Source of the DNA: Chersky-840 sp035532735
Lineage (GTDB): Bacteria > Actinomycetota > Acidimicrobiia > Acidimicrobiales > UBA8190
Assembly (NCBI GenBank): GCA_035532735.1
Contig: DATKQM010000055.1
Location: forward strand, 1 to 64,000
Direction: 5' to 3'
Length of the DNA: 64,000 nucleotides
The translations under genes and the position numbers were made by a program. The notes below the pieces were generated by a model. That model saw nothing but the letters and a program-made list of their open reading frames with translations. It was not told where the DNA came from and did no database searches. Positions 9,297 through 18,343 of the stretch are shown in pieces (position 1 is the stretch's first letter; each line of letters begins with the position of its first letter).

Positions 9297-9752
9297 CTAC
9301 GGCGAGGGCGCCTGGCTCTCATCGAGCACGGCAGCGTAGGACCCGCTGCCCAGCAAAGATCCGGCCGACACGCGGCGGTCACCGATGAGCAGGTCCTCTA
9401 ACACTCCGGTATCAGCGTCGAAGGTCACATCGTCGATTTGGCCGAGTTCGTTACCCCGTTCACTAAGGGCCCGCTTGCCGACGAGCTCGAGATTCCCCTC
9501 GGTGGCAGCCCGTTCGCGGTCGTCGGCCGGCGGACGAAGGGCGTCTTCGTCGACGACCATGATCGCGTCGGGTCCGAACCCGCTGAGCTGCGCCCAGTCG
9601 ACCAGGTGGGCTTTCTTGCCGTGCCCGATGACAACTGAGACGATACGTCGTTGCTGGGCATCGACCAGAAGATGACCGACCGAGCCCACCTCGTTCGCGC
9701 TCGCTGTGCTCATGACCTTGCGGCCGCTGGAATCACGGAACGATTCGGTCAC
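9297..9752 (-). CDS. PRC-barrel domain protein (two barrel-like halves)
   Basis: A 151-residue soluble protein. Two similar halves are visible. Residues about 8-72 contain the strand pattern VGSVGHLLVD ... AHLVDWAQL ... DAIMVVDED, and residues about 88-145 contain LGQIDDVTFDADTGVLEDLL. Both match the PRC-barrel pattern of a short beta-barrel found in photosynthetic reaction-centre H subunit, RimM and many stress-related proteins. The start overlaps the stop of the upstream PRC gene by ATGA (9749-9752), so the two are translationally coupled. The partner is unknown; a role at the membrane or in sensing is only a guess. Confidence 0.75.
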   Translation of the reverse strand: MTESFRDSSGRKVMSTASANEVGSVGHLLVDAQQRRIVSVVIGHGKKAHLVDWAQLSGFGPDAIMVVDEDALRPPADDRERAATEGNLELVGKRALSERGNELGQIDDVTFDADTGVLEDLLIGDRRVSAGSLLGSGSYAAVLDESQAPSP

Positions 9753-10309
9753 GTCAGCCCCATCCGCGCTCGGAACTCATCGACCGTGGCACCGAGGCCG
9801 ACAAGGTCGTCTTGGACGAACTCTTCGGTGATGTTTGGGACAACCAGCGCAACCCCGGAGACAGAGAGCTGCGCTGGCAACGGAATGTAGCCCCGGCCAC
9901 CGTCGGCCTTTTCGATCTGGTACCCGACCACCTCACCGGTGCTCCCTACCAGCAAAACAAGGTCGGCGACCTTCCCAAGACTGGTTCCTCCCTCGGTCAG
10001 GACATCGTCGCCGATCACGTTGCGCTCGGTGGCGGGATGGCCGACGTCGTCGGGTGCGTCCTCAGGGGCAACGAGGCTGGACTCGTCGAGCACCATGATC
10101 GCGTCCTGGCCGACTGCGTGGATCGCCTCGGCTGGAAGGACCTCGTGGTGTCGACCGGCTAGAAAGCCCCGCTTGTTGAGGGTCACGCCGACCAAGCGAC
10201 CCGCTTCGGGGTTGTAGATGACGTCACGTACCTCGGCTACATCCTCCCCGCCACCGACCGTGACCACCGGAAGCCCGCGGATCTGCGACGCGGTCATGAG
10301 TAGCCTCAT
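9749..10309 (-). CDS. PRC-barrel domain protein, larger paralogue
   Basis: A 186-residue protein with an N-terminal PRC-barrel (SQIRGLPVVTVGGGEDVAEV, then DVIYNPEAGRLVGVTLN) and a second barrel-like part from about residue 95 (TSLGKVADLVLL ... EVVGYQIEKADGG). The C-terminus ends in a short helix, DEFRARMGLT. It repeats the phrase DAIMVLDE seen as DAIMVVDE in the downstream gene, so the two look like an ancient duplication. ATG 10309 is supported by its ATGA overlap with the stop of the small membrane-protein gene. Function unknown. Confidence 0.75.
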   Translation of the reverse strand: MRLLMTASQIRGLPVVTVGGGEDVAEVRDVIYNPEAGRLVGVTLNKRGFLAGRHHEVLPAEAIHAVGQDAIMVLDESSLVAPEDAPDDVGHPATERNVIGDDVLTEGGTSLGKVADLVLLVGSTGEVVGYQIEKADGGRGYIPLPAQLSVSGVALVVPNITEEFVQDDLVGLGATVDEFRARMGLT

Positions 10310-10428
10310 CGCTTACCCCTGGTAGCGATCACGCCTCCTCCCCGTCGGCGCCGCCGAACGATCACGAACATCAGCACGACCAGCACCACGACGATGACCG
10401 CCAGTATCAGCCAGCCGATCGGGTCCAT
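10306..10428 (-). CDS. 40-residue single-span membrane protein
   Basis: On the minus strand ATG 10428 opens a 40-codon frame: MDPIGWLILAVIVVVLVVLM, then FVIVRRRRRGGGVIATRGKR, stop TGA 10306-10308. It is a hydrophobic helix of about 20 residues followed by five consecutive arginines, giving a predicted N-out/C-in topology by the positive-inside rule. The stop overlaps the first PRC-barrel gene as ATGA, which supports real translation. It could be a membrane anchor for the PRC-barrel proteins. No homology can be claimed. Confidence 0.6.
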   Translation of the reverse strand: MDPIGWLILAVIVVVLVVLMFVIVRRRRRGGGVIATRGKR

Positions 10429-10511
10429 CGCCCCTATCGTACCGGTCTCGCCTGGCCGCTGGTGGTGGTCCCGGTCTCGCCGCCAGGGCGCCCACTACGA
10501 CCTTGATTTCT

Positions 10512-11825
10512 GGCGCTTCCGGGAATTCAGTGGGTTTGAGGGTAGAGTTCAAGGCCGCCGCAGTGGAAGTAAATGGCGGTCTTGAAATTCTCCCGGTTGC
10601 GGTAGCCGCGTGCGGAGACTCTGATCGCTTGGATGCGTGAGTTGAGGCCCTCCGCGGCGGCATTGGTGATGCGGTGGGCGAAGAAGGCGAGCAGACCAGC
10701 CTTGTGACGCTTGAGCGTGCGGGCTGCTTCGATCACCGGCTCGAGGCGTGAGTGCGTCGCCCAGAAGTACCAGCTCTTCCAGTGACGCTCGGCCCAACCT
10801 CGGTATCGGTACTCCCAGAAGAGACGGAGGTTCTCCTTGATGGCCCACGCCCGGGCCGTCTTCAGATCCGCCACACGTAGGGAGGCGAAGCGCTCGTGGT
10901 GGCGTTCGGGGACGTTCTCCTGGGAGTACAGCCACAGGTACTTCGACCCGACGAGGCTCGTGTCGCCCTGGGCATTCAAGGCGCGGTTCTCGCGTTTGCG
11001 CACGGTGTCGACGGCCTTGCCCATGTAGCCCATGAGGTGGAATCGGTCATAGACGATCTTGTCGTCGGCGTCGGCCAGATGGGCGCGCACGGAGTTGGCG
11101 TAGGGCTCCCACATGTCCATGGCCACCGCCTGGACCGCTTCGAGCTGCTCGGTGGTGAACCGTTCAAAATAGCTATTCAGGCTGGCCTCACGACGTTCGT
11201 CAGCGATGTGGCAGACGGTGCCGGCATCGAGGTCACTGACCACGGTGATGTAGTCGTGGCCTCGGCCCGCCGACTTCTCGTCCACGCCCAGGCGGGCCGG
11301 GACGGTCTGTGTCTTGACCGCCTGGCCTCGGGTCACGGCACGCTCCATCAGATGCCACGTCTCGTCCCAGCTGGTACGCAGGAGCCGGCTGGCACCGAGC
11401 ACATCACACTCCTTCAGCACGTCGACCGCCATGCGCTCGAAGAGGGTGGTGAAGCGCGACATCGGTTCAGCCCACGGCAGACGAACCTGTCGCACTCCAT
11501 GGTCGGGACAGTTCACCCGCGGCGGCCGGGCGTGCAGGAAGGTCAGGAACTGGAGGCTGTCGAGATGCCGCCATGCCCGCTCCTCGGCGTGGTCGTAGGT
11601 CGGGAACTCGAGGTCGCACTCCGGACATCTCCACCGAGCCCCCCTCGGATGGCCCGCCCACACGTCGACGCGTCCCTCCTCGAGAGACAGCTCGACGCGG
11701 CTCACCTCCCACGGTGACTCGAGGCCCAACAGATGGCGGTACAGCTCGGTGTCTCGCACGGTCGCATCATGCCGCCAACCAACCGGTCAGGGCACGTGGT
11801 GACCCACTGAGAACCCGGAAGCGCC
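10512..11825 (-). mobile_element. Complete ISL3-family insertion sequence
   Basis: The 1314-bp element is bounded by imperfect 24-bp inverted repeats: 10512-10535 begins GGCGCTTCCGGGAATTCAGT and 11802-11825 reads the complement of GGCGCTTCCGGGTTCTCAGT, differing at three positions inside this 24-bp span. Both flanks carry the same octamer TGATTTCT (10504-10511 and 11826-11833), an 8-bp target duplication as ISL3 elements make. The single transposase gene fills the element and is open. Perfect duplication and an intact gene point to a recent, possibly active insertion. The IS sits about 85 bp upstream of the small-membrane/PRC-barrel trio. Confidence 0.92.
10527..11759 (-). CDS. ISL3-family transposase
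   Basis: A 410-residue DDE transposase. The N-terminal zinc-finger-like part has CPECDLEF near residue 45 and a Cys in VNCPDHG near 84, typical of ISL3. The catalytic region contains ARLGVDEKSAGRGHDY with the first Asp and AVAMDMWEPY with the second. The C-terminal AHRITNAAAEGLNSRIQAIR carries the Glu within the family signature NAxxEGxNxxIQ. It starts at GTG 11759, and the stop codon lies inside the left inverted repeat. No frameshift was seen, so the gene looks functional. Confidence 0.93.
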   Translation of the reverse strand: MRDTELYRHLLGLESPWEVSRVELSLEEGRVDVWAGHPRGARWRCPECDLEFPTYDHAEERAWRHLDSLQFLTFLHARPPRVNCPDHGVRQVRLPWAEPMSRFTTLFERMAVDVLKECDVLGASRLLRTSWDETWHLMERAVTRGQAVKTQTVPARLGVDEKSAGRGHDYITVVSDLDAGTVCHIADERREASLNSYFERFTTEQLEAVQAVAMDMWEPYANSVRAHLADADDKIVYDRFHLMGYMGKAVDTVRKRENRALNAQGDTSLVGSKYLWLYSQENVPERHHERFASLRVADLKTARAWAIKENLRLFWEYRYRGWAERHWKSWYFWATHSRLEPVIEAARTLKRHKAGLLAFFAHRITNAAAEGLNSRIQAIRVSARGYRNRENFKTAIYFHCGGLELYPQTH

Positions 11826-11943
11826 TGATTTCTCAAGCCTGATTCGAAGGGTTTCCGCGTTCGCCCTAGCCCATTTGATGACGGCAGTTGCGCGCTGGCG
11901 AGGTGATCGCACCGCAGAAGGGTGCATATCCGGCGAGCTAGTA

Positions 11944-13096
11944 CTAGCCGGGCACAGCGCCGCCTAACACGTTCTCCACGACGTCCGCGGCCTCGCGATC
12001 TGCTGTCTCGAGCCAGTGGGCGTAGGTTCGCAGGGTAAGCGCCGGATCAGCGTGGCCCAGCCGACCGGCAATCGTACGGATGCCAACACCGGAGGCTGCC
12101 ATGGAAATCGCCATGAAGTGGCGGAGTTCGTGAAACCGATAGTCCATTCCGAGTTCTTTCATCAGGCGGACGTGGAATTGGGTAAGGGAGTCGGGCTTCA
12201 CGGGCACCGAGCCAGCCAGCGAAGTCGAAAAGACTAAGGCCTCGGCGGGAAGCTCGTTTCCGACTGATCTCGCCACGTCTGAGCACCGCTCGCGGTGAGT
12301 CCTCAGGGTCTCCATGCTCATCGCGCCGAGCGAGATGGTTCTGGACTTCTTCGTCTTCGTCGTGCCTTCGACCGTGACGTTCGGAGTGATCCTAAGAAAA
12401 CGGGCGATCGTCAACGTCCGCCGCCCCCAGTCGACGTCGCTCCACTTGAGGGCACACAGCTCACCTCGACGAGCGCCGGTCATGGCGGCAACGACAAGGA
12501 GCACGGCCTTCACCCGATCGAGCTGCTGGGCTCCATCGACGATGCGCGTGATCTCATCCACCGGCGGTGCTCGCGTCTGGCGCGCGCCCGTGAAGGTGGG
12601 TAGCCGCGCTTGGCAGGGTTCCGCACGAGCCAACCCCAGTCGACAGCCAGATCGCACGCCAAAGCGAGGATTGCGTGGACATGCCGAACGGTGGTGGGGC
12701 TGAGTTCCTCGGCGAGAAGTGCAGCGTAAAAGCGATCACAATGCTCGGGGCCGAACTTGGTGAGCTTCACGCTGCCCAGCACGGGTCGGATCCGCCCTTC
12801 CACGTAGCTGCGGTAGCGATGCTCCGTGTAGCGGGTCCAGCCTCGCTGCTTGCCGACCTGGACCCACTCGTCGAGGAGCTGACCCACGGTGGCGCCCACG
12901 CCCTCCAGAGCCGGTTTGCTCTCACTGAGCTCGGCCACGTATTTGGCCAGGGCCGTCTCGGCATCACGTTCGGACCCCGACACGTCCGGGAAACCTGGAC
13001 AGGGCGCCCGCCGGCGTCGCGCCCGATGAAAACCCGGAGCGTCCAGACCCCGGCTTGCGCTCGTTTATGGTGCCCCGCATACCCGTATTGCAGCAA
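11944..13096 (-). pseudogene. Tyrosine recombinase/integrase broken by two frameshifts
   Basis: Three consecutive frames on the minus strand form one integrase of about 384 residues. The first runs from 13096 (MLQYGYAGHHKRAQAGVWTL, arm-binding-like N-terminus) to about 12980. The second (SAM-like core-binding part, TVGQLLDEWVQVGKQRGWTR) runs to about 12600. The third is the catalytic domain, ending at 11944. Catalytic features remain: Arg in TGARRGELCAL, HELRHF, LGHADPALTLRTYAHWL with the Tyr nucleophile. Frames change near 12980 and near 12595. It lies at the 3' side of tRNA-fMet, the usual position of an integrase at its attachment site. It is probably inactive, unless the shifts are sequencing errors. 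Confidence 0.85.
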
Positions 13097-13110
13097 TGGG
13101 GTAGTAACGG

Positions 13111-13164
13111 AAAAGAAAAAGGCCCTAATGGAAACCCATTTCAGGGCTTCTACCAGGGCCTTTC
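13111..13164 (-). terminator. Rho-independent-type terminator after tRNA-fMet
   Basis: Read on the minus strand, just downstream of the tRNA, AAAGGCCCT (13155-13163) and AGGGCCTTT (13118-13126) form a perfect 9-bp stem. A 28-nt loop that could fold further separates the arms. The second arm runs into TTTTTCTTTT (13111-13120). This is a plausible end for the tRNA transcript. Confidence 0.65.
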
Positions 13165-13167
13165 TAG

Positions 13168-13241
<74 letters not shown>

Positions 13242-13286
13242 TCGTTTCCCGCAGATTAGCACCCGGTCCGGAGACCGGTTCCACCG

Positions 13287-16200
13287 CTACCGGCCGGGCT
13301 TGGGTCCGAGGAGCCCGCGCAACGCCACGCCGTTAGGAACCGTCGTGGAAGTGGTGCTCGAGGTGGAGGTCGAGGACTTCGTCGTCGACGACTTCGAAGA
13401 GCCGGTGTTCCCCGTGGCCTGCTGCAACTGCTGGAGCACGCCCTGAAGGTTGGTGATGTCAGTCCCATAGGCGGCGAAGTTGCCGCTCTTGAGGTCGGTC
13501 TGGGCCTGTTGGAAGTCGGTGTTGGCCTGGGTGATCAGACTCTGGACATGCTGGCTCACCGACGTCGGACCTGTCGGCTGCGTGGGTGACTGCGTTCCCT
13601 GTCCCGGTATCGACACCGAGAACAGGTCCTGGAGCGCCAGGGGGAGGCTGGTGTCGAAGGCCACCTGGCTCTGGCCGGTGGGCCCGGCGTAGACGACGAT
13701 GAAGTAGTCGAGCTTGGGGAACGGGTTGCGCGCCGACTCCACGTAGAAGGGACGGAAGTACAACATGGAGTCGCCCACCGGAACCACCTGGAGGTTGCCC
13801 AACTGAACAGTTGTGCCCTGCTGGTTGAGCAAACTGATCTGGGACGAGATCTTGCCGACCTCCGAGATGTCGGCGTCCACCAGCGCCGGTCCGTCGATCG
13901 GCGGAGTCTGGAACACGGTGAGCTTGCCGTATTGACCCGGATCGGACCCCGCCACGATGAAGGCGGACATGGTTTGGATCTGATCACCCTTGGACACCGG
14001 GACGAAGGCGTCGACGAGATTGAACGACTGCGACGTCTGTCCTGGAACCTGAAGGAGCTCGTAGATCGGTGACATTCGGGCCACCTGGCCGGTGGACACG
14101 AGGTTCCCTTGGGCGTTGGTGGTCAGGGTGGCGGGTAACGCCTGGTCAGGCGAACCGGCCCCGGCGCTCTGGGACACGTTCCACGCATTGGTGGCGTTGT
14201 AGAAGGCGAGGGGCTTGGTGAGGTGGTAGCGACCGTAGGTCGCAGCCTGGACGGACAAGAGGTCTTCGGGGTAGCGGAGATGTGCCTCGAGGGCCTTGGG
14301 CATCTGCGACACGGGGACGAACATGTGGGGGAAGACCTTCTCCCACGTTTGGAGTATGGGGTCCTTCGTCTTGGTGAGGGCCGTCACGTCGTAGAACGTC
14401 ATCGTCCCGGAGTAGGCGTTGACAACTACTTTGACCGAGTTCCGCACGTAGTTGAGGTTCTGGTTCAATCCGCTGTTGGCGGGCAACGAGGAAGTGTCGA
14501 CGTTCTGGGAGTAGGGGTAATTGTCACTGGTGGTATACGCATCGAGGACCCAAAAGATCTGGCCTCCCGAGAGGACCGGGTACGGGTCCGAGTCATAGCT
14601 CAGGAACGGCGCCGCCTTCTGTGCCATCTGGGTGATGTCGCGTACGAACATCAGCCTCGACTGCGAGGTCACCAGGTCCGAGACGAGGAGGTTGAAGTCC
14701 TCGAACCGGATGGCGAAGGCGGCCTTCACGAGGAAGTTCTTGAGCTGTACTCCCCCGCTGCCCTTGTAGGTGCTCTGGACCGGGTTTCCCGAGCTGGACG
14801 CGGCCGGGTAGTCGATCTCGGCCTGTCGGGTGTTGCCCAACACGTAGTCGACGTCACCACCGTTGGGGTTGTTGAGCCCGAAGTAGACCCGGGGCTCTTT
14901 GATCTTGGGAGCTCCGGACGACGAAACCGGTGGCACCTGCGAGATCGAGAAAGCCGGTTGACCGTTGTTGGTCTGGTTCGAAGGAGCCAGGATCATGGCG
15001 TAGCCGTGGGTGTACTGCAGGTGGGTGTTCACCCATCCCTGGGACGGTAGGTCGCTGTCGTTGACCTGACGGACACCGACCACCTCTGGTTCCAAAGCGC
15101 CCTTGACCTTGTACCGATCGACCGCCAGCGTGTTGAACGAGTAGTAGGACTTCGTCGCCTGGAGCTTGGTGTAGGTCTGGCTCGTCAGTGTCGGGTCCCA
15201 AAGCTGGACGTTGTCGAGCGTGCTGGCGTTGGCCTGGACCTGGGCGGGGGTGAGGGATTGGGTTCCTTTGAACGTCGACCTGGTGACGTTGTTGATGCCG
15301 ATGGCGTCGCGTGTGGCGTTGATGTTGCGGGCGATGTATTGCTGCTCGAGCGAGTTCTGGGCGGGTGTGACCTTCACGGCCTGGACGATGGCCGGATAGA
15401 TGGCACCCACGACCACGGCCACGAACGCCCACAGGCCCACACCGAGCACGGGCAACGCCCAGCCTCGGCGGCGGATGTTGATGAGCAGGATCACCGCGGC
15501 CAGCAACGAGATCCCGATGAGCAGGGTGAGCGCGGGCAGACGGGCGTGGACGTCGGTGTAGCCCGCCCCTTGGACGTATCCGTTCTGGGAGAGGTCGAGG
15601 TTGTAGCGAGCCAGGACGTACCCGGCCGCTTTCACGAGCGCCATGCAGGCCAACAGGACCGAGATGTGCACCTTCACCTGTGGGGCCACACTCGGTGTCC
15701 CCGACTGCACCCGGATCCCGCCGTTCAAGTAGTGGGCGATAATCGTGAAGACCGCTACCACGACGAGGGTGACGAAGGCCCAGGAGACCATGAAGGACAA
15801 GAAGGGCAGCTTGAACACGAAGAAGCCGACGTTCTTGTGGAACTGGGGATCAGTGGCGTCGAACGACCCGCCGTTGGTGAAGAGCAGGTAGTTGCGCCAT
15901 TGTCCGAGGGCACCGGTTGCCGCGATCAGCGCGATCACGACCGACAGGAGGCTCCGCACGAGCACGGCGCGCGGCGCCACGCGCTGTTGGTAGCGACGGA
16001 CCAACTCGTCCTCGGGCCCGAGGGCAAGCTCGCTCGGTGCGAGGCGGTCCACAACGGCGAGATTCACCCACATGAGCACGAAGAAGGTGGCTGCAAAACC
16101 GAAGAACAACTCGGCCTTCACCTCGAAGAGCCGTCGCCACACTCCACCGAGATGGACCGACCCGAACCAGAGGTAGTCGGTGTAGAAGGTGGCCAACGTC

Positions 16201-16310
16201 CGTAGCGAGGCCAGGACGATGACCAGCACGACGACGGCCACGAGCAGCCACAATCTCCCCCGTCGCACGGCGCGACGCGCCCGACGGGGTAGATCCTGCG
16301 GGGTGCGCAC
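13287..16310 (-). CDS. UPF0182-family large membrane protein
   Basis: A 1007-residue protein of unknown function, conserved in actinobacteria. The N-terminal third has about seven membrane spans, beginning with LWLLVAVVVLVIVLASLRTL. A large extracytoplasmic domain of some 600 residues follows (for example QNVDTSSLPANSGLNQNLNY). The C-terminus is rich in Ser and Thr near residues 975-995. GTG 16310 is preferred because it leaves 11 nt after the DivIVA-gene stop, whereas the longer frame from 16355 would overlap that gene. It is the last gene of a run PDZ/Lon - DivIVA - UPF0182. The length is typical of the family. Confidence 0.88.
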   Translation of the reverse strand: MRTPQDLPRRARRAVRRGRLWLLVAVVVLVIVLASLRTLATFYTDYLWFGSVHLGGVWRRLFEVKAELFFGFAATFFVLMWVNLAVVDRLAPSELALGPEDELVRRYQQRVAPRAVLVRSLLSVVIALIAATGALGQWRNYLLFTNGGSFDATDPQFHKNVGFFVFKLPFLSFMVSWAFVTLVVVAVFTIIAHYLNGGIRVQSGTPSVAPQVKVHISVLLACMALVKAAGYVLARYNLDLSQNGYVQGAGYTDVHARLPALTLLIGISLLAAVILLINIRRRGWALPVLGVGLWAFVAVVVGAIYPAIVQAVKVTPAQNSLEQQYIARNINATRDAIGINNVTRSTFKGTQSLTPAQVQANASTLDNVQLWDPTLTSQTYTKLQATKSYYSFNTLAVDRYKVKGALEPEVVGVRQVNDSDLPSQGWVNTHLQYTHGYAMILAPSNQTNNGQPAFSISQVPPVSSSGAPKIKEPRVYFGLNNPNGGDVDYVLGNTRQAEIDYPAASSSGNPVQSTYKGSGGVQLKNFLVKAAFAIRFEDFNLLVSDLVTSQSRLMFVRDITQMAQKAAPFLSYDSDPYPVLSGGQIFWVLDAYTTSDNYPYSQNVDTSSLPANSGLNQNLNYVRNSVKVVVNAYSGTMTFYDVTALTKTKDPILQTWEKVFPHMFVPVSQMPKALEAHLRYPEDLLSVQAATYGRYHLTKPLAFYNATNAWNVSQSAGAGSPDQALPATLTTNAQGNLVSTGQVARMSPIYELLQVPGQTSQSFNLVDAFVPVSKGDQIQTMSAFIVAGSDPGQYGKLTVFQTPPIDGPALVDADISEVGKISSQISLLNQQGTTVQLGNLQVVPVGDSMLYFRPFYVESARNPFPKLDYFIVVYAGPTGQSQVAFDTSLPLALQDLFSVSIPGQGTQSPTQPTGPTSVSQHVQSLITQANTDFQQAQTDLKSGNFAAYGTDITNLQGVLQQLQQATGNTGSSKSSTTKSSTSTSSTTSTTVPNGVALRGLLGPKPGR

Positions 16311-16321
16311 GGCGCCGCAGC

Positions 16322-18280
16322 TTAGGCGTTCGCCGGAACAAGCAAACAGCGGCAACCGGCGTGAGCCGGTGGGTGTGGGTGCCCCGTGGGGAAGGCCTCA
16401 CGGGACGGGACCGGCCCTGCCAATGCGTTGTCGTCGCAGTCCGGGCATTCGGCGACGTCGTCGTCGACGACCCAGCGGAGCACGGTGCCCTCGGGCACCG
16501 CCGCCAGCGCCGCCCGGGAGAACGCGAAGACCGTCTGGTCTCCGGCCAGCCGTTCGGTGCGTGCGCCCTTCCATTCGCGGAAGGCCGCGCCGACGAGCTC
16601 GACCAGGGCGGACTCATCACCTTCTTCGACCGACGGGCCCGTATCCTCGAGACGCCGTCGTAACGGAGCCACGATCTCCGATGCCATCGAGGCGGCCACA
16701 TCGTCGACACCGGGCGCTTCGTCGGCTTTGCCTCCGGCAAAGGTCGCTCCCGCCCGAGCAGCCTCCAGTAATTGGTCCGTGACGGCCTCCACATAGCGCT
16801 GGGCGTGGGCGTCTTCGGACAACAGCACCCCTGGCGCCCAGCCCCCTTTGGCCCGAAGGCGGTCGAGGATGTCGTTCTGGTCATCTTGCAGGGCGCGCTT
16901 GAGCCGGCGGCCAAGTGACGACACCAGAGGAGTGAGAACCTCGTCTCGTTGCGCCACCACGGGGTCGACAACCGACTCCGCCTCCCCGTCCGCCTCCCCG
17001 TCCGCCTCCTCGGCATCGGTGTCGCCCTCCGCGCCCGGCGCGCCGGACAGAGGCGTCGCACCGGGAGCGACGACCTCGCCACCTCCGGCGGGCGCCGGGA
17101 AGGGTACGTCAGGCTTCGACGGTTTGACCCGGCCCTGGGCCGGCTTCCGGCGCGAGCTCGCGCTCGGGGCCGATCCGCTTCCCGCCGACGCGTCGGCAGA
17201 GCCCCCGCCTCCGGCCGACCCCGAGGGTGCGAGGGTGGCCGAGGTCGCCGAGGGTGCCGACTCGGTGGGAGCGGCGGGCACGATGCGGACGCTTTCGACG
17301 AAGTCGTCGGCCCCGAGCTCGCCCGAGCCGGGCTCGAGGAGGGTGACCGCACCCGACCCTTCGTCGGGGGTGACCTCGGGGGCGCCCGAGGCACCGGCCT
17401 CGGCCCGCAGCCGCGCGAACAACTCGTCCACCGACGGTCTCGGGCCGGGCTCTTCGTCTCCCGCCGCCAGCTCGCCAGGGACGGCCCCGTCGGTGAGTTC
17501 GATTGTCGTGGCCTCAGAGAGCTCTCCGTGCGCGGCCTGGCGCCCGGCCGCCTCGGCCGCCAGTCGGGCTTCGTCCTCAGCCCGGAAGAGCTCGTCGGTG
17601 ATCTGGTCGACGGCGAGCCGGACGTCGCCGATCGTCTCGGCCAGGCGCTCGCGTCCGGCCCGCAGCTGCTCGATCTGGCTGTGCAACACCCGTCGGCGAC
17701 GACCCAGGTCAGCCAGGACACGGGCACGCAGCTCCTGCGCCTCTTGCACCATGGAGCGACATTCGGCGCGCGTCTGGGTGACCAGGACCTCGGCCTCGAG
17801 CTTGGCGCCCTCCACCCGAGCGCTCGCCTCCTCTTGGGCGCGCCGACGGAGCTCGGTTGCCGCCGCGTCGGCCTCGGCGGACCGGTCGCGGGCGCTCTCT
17901 TCGGTGTGGCGCTGGAGCTGCTCGGCTTCATCTTGTGCCTGGGTACGAAGACGGGAAGCGTCGCTCTCGGCCCGCGCCACCAGCTCGGCGGCAGCCTCAT
18001 GCGCTGAACGCAGGACCCGGGCGGTCTCGAGTCCGAGTGCGGCGGTGAGCGTGGACTCGTCGAGAACCGGATTGGCGGCCCGGTTCTCGGCTTCGGACAA
18101 CGCCCGGCGCAGGTCCTGCTCCCGGTCTGCGCTCGCCACCAGTTCGCGAGCCACGTGCTCGAGGAAGGTACGGACCTCGCCGGGATCGAAACCGCGCCGC
18201 TGGGTACCGAAGGTATGGCGTGCGACCTCGTCGGGATGGACACGGGCAGACGACGAGATCGAGAGCCGCTCCTCTGGCAT
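16322..18280 (-). CDS. DivIVA-domain coiled-coil protein with Cys/His C-terminal domain
   Basis: A 652-residue protein. Residues about 1-60 match the DivIVA N-terminus (FGTQRRGFDPGEVRTFLEHV), which binds curved membrane. Residues about 60-260 are a long Glu/Arg/Ala-rich coiled coil. A low-complexity Pro/Ala/Ser linker of about 200 residues follows, then a folded C-terminal part. That part ends RWVVDDDVAECPDCDDN ... HPHPPAHAGCRCLLVPA, a pattern like the C-terminal metal-binding domain of phage minor head (Mu gpF-type) proteins. A role in polar growth or division is inferred from the DivIVA part and the envelope-gene neighbours. It is unusually long for a DivIVA protein. Confidence 0.78.
   Translation of the reverse strand: MPEERLSISSSARVHPDEVARHTFGTQRRGFDPGEVRTFLEHVARELVASADREQDLRRALSEAENRAANPVLDESTLTAALGLETARVLRSAHEAAAELVARAESDASRLRTQAQDEAEQLQRHTEESARDRSAEADAAATELRRRAQEEASARVEGAKLEAEVLVTQTRAECRSMVQEAQELRARVLADLGRRRRVLHSQIEQLRAGRERLAETIGDVRLAVDQITDELFRAEDEARLAAEAAGRQAAHGELSEATTIELTDGAVPGELAAGDEEPGPRPSVDELFARLRAEAGASGAPEVTPDEGSGAVTLLEPGSGELGADDFVESVRIVPAAPTESAPSATSATLAPSGSAGGGGSADASAGSGSAPSASSRRKPAQGRVKPSKPDVPFPAPAGGGEVVAPGATPLSGAPGAEGDTDAEEADGEADGEAESVVDPVVAQRDEVLTPLVSSLGRRLKRALQDDQNDILDRLRAKGGWAPGVLLSEDAHAQRYVEAVTDQLLEAARAGATFAGGKADEAPGVDDVAASMASEIVAPLRRRLEDTGPSVEEGDESALVELVGAAFREWKGARTERLAGDQTVFAFSRAALAAVPEGTVLRWVVDDDVAECPDCDDNALAGPVPSREAFPTGHPHPPAHAGCRCLLVPANA
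16979..17014. repeat. 12-bp tandem repeat inside the DivIVA gene
   Basis: Two exact copies of CGCCTCCCCGTC and a third diverged copy lie head to tail. On the minus strand they encode the acidic run EADGEADGEAE in the low-complexity linker. The repeat is probably length-variable between strains. Confidence 0.7.
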
Positions 18281-18343
18281 GGCCGAGAGCCTACGACGCG
18301 CTGGTTGGGCGGGGGTGCAAAAGGCCTGGGGGTCGTCGACCCG

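Noticed and set aside
17000..17300. Possible repeat array in the DivIVA linker
   Set aside because: Codon-level low complexity and a short 12-bp tandem repeat, not a CRISPR; no regularly spaced repeats with unique spacers anywhere in the window.
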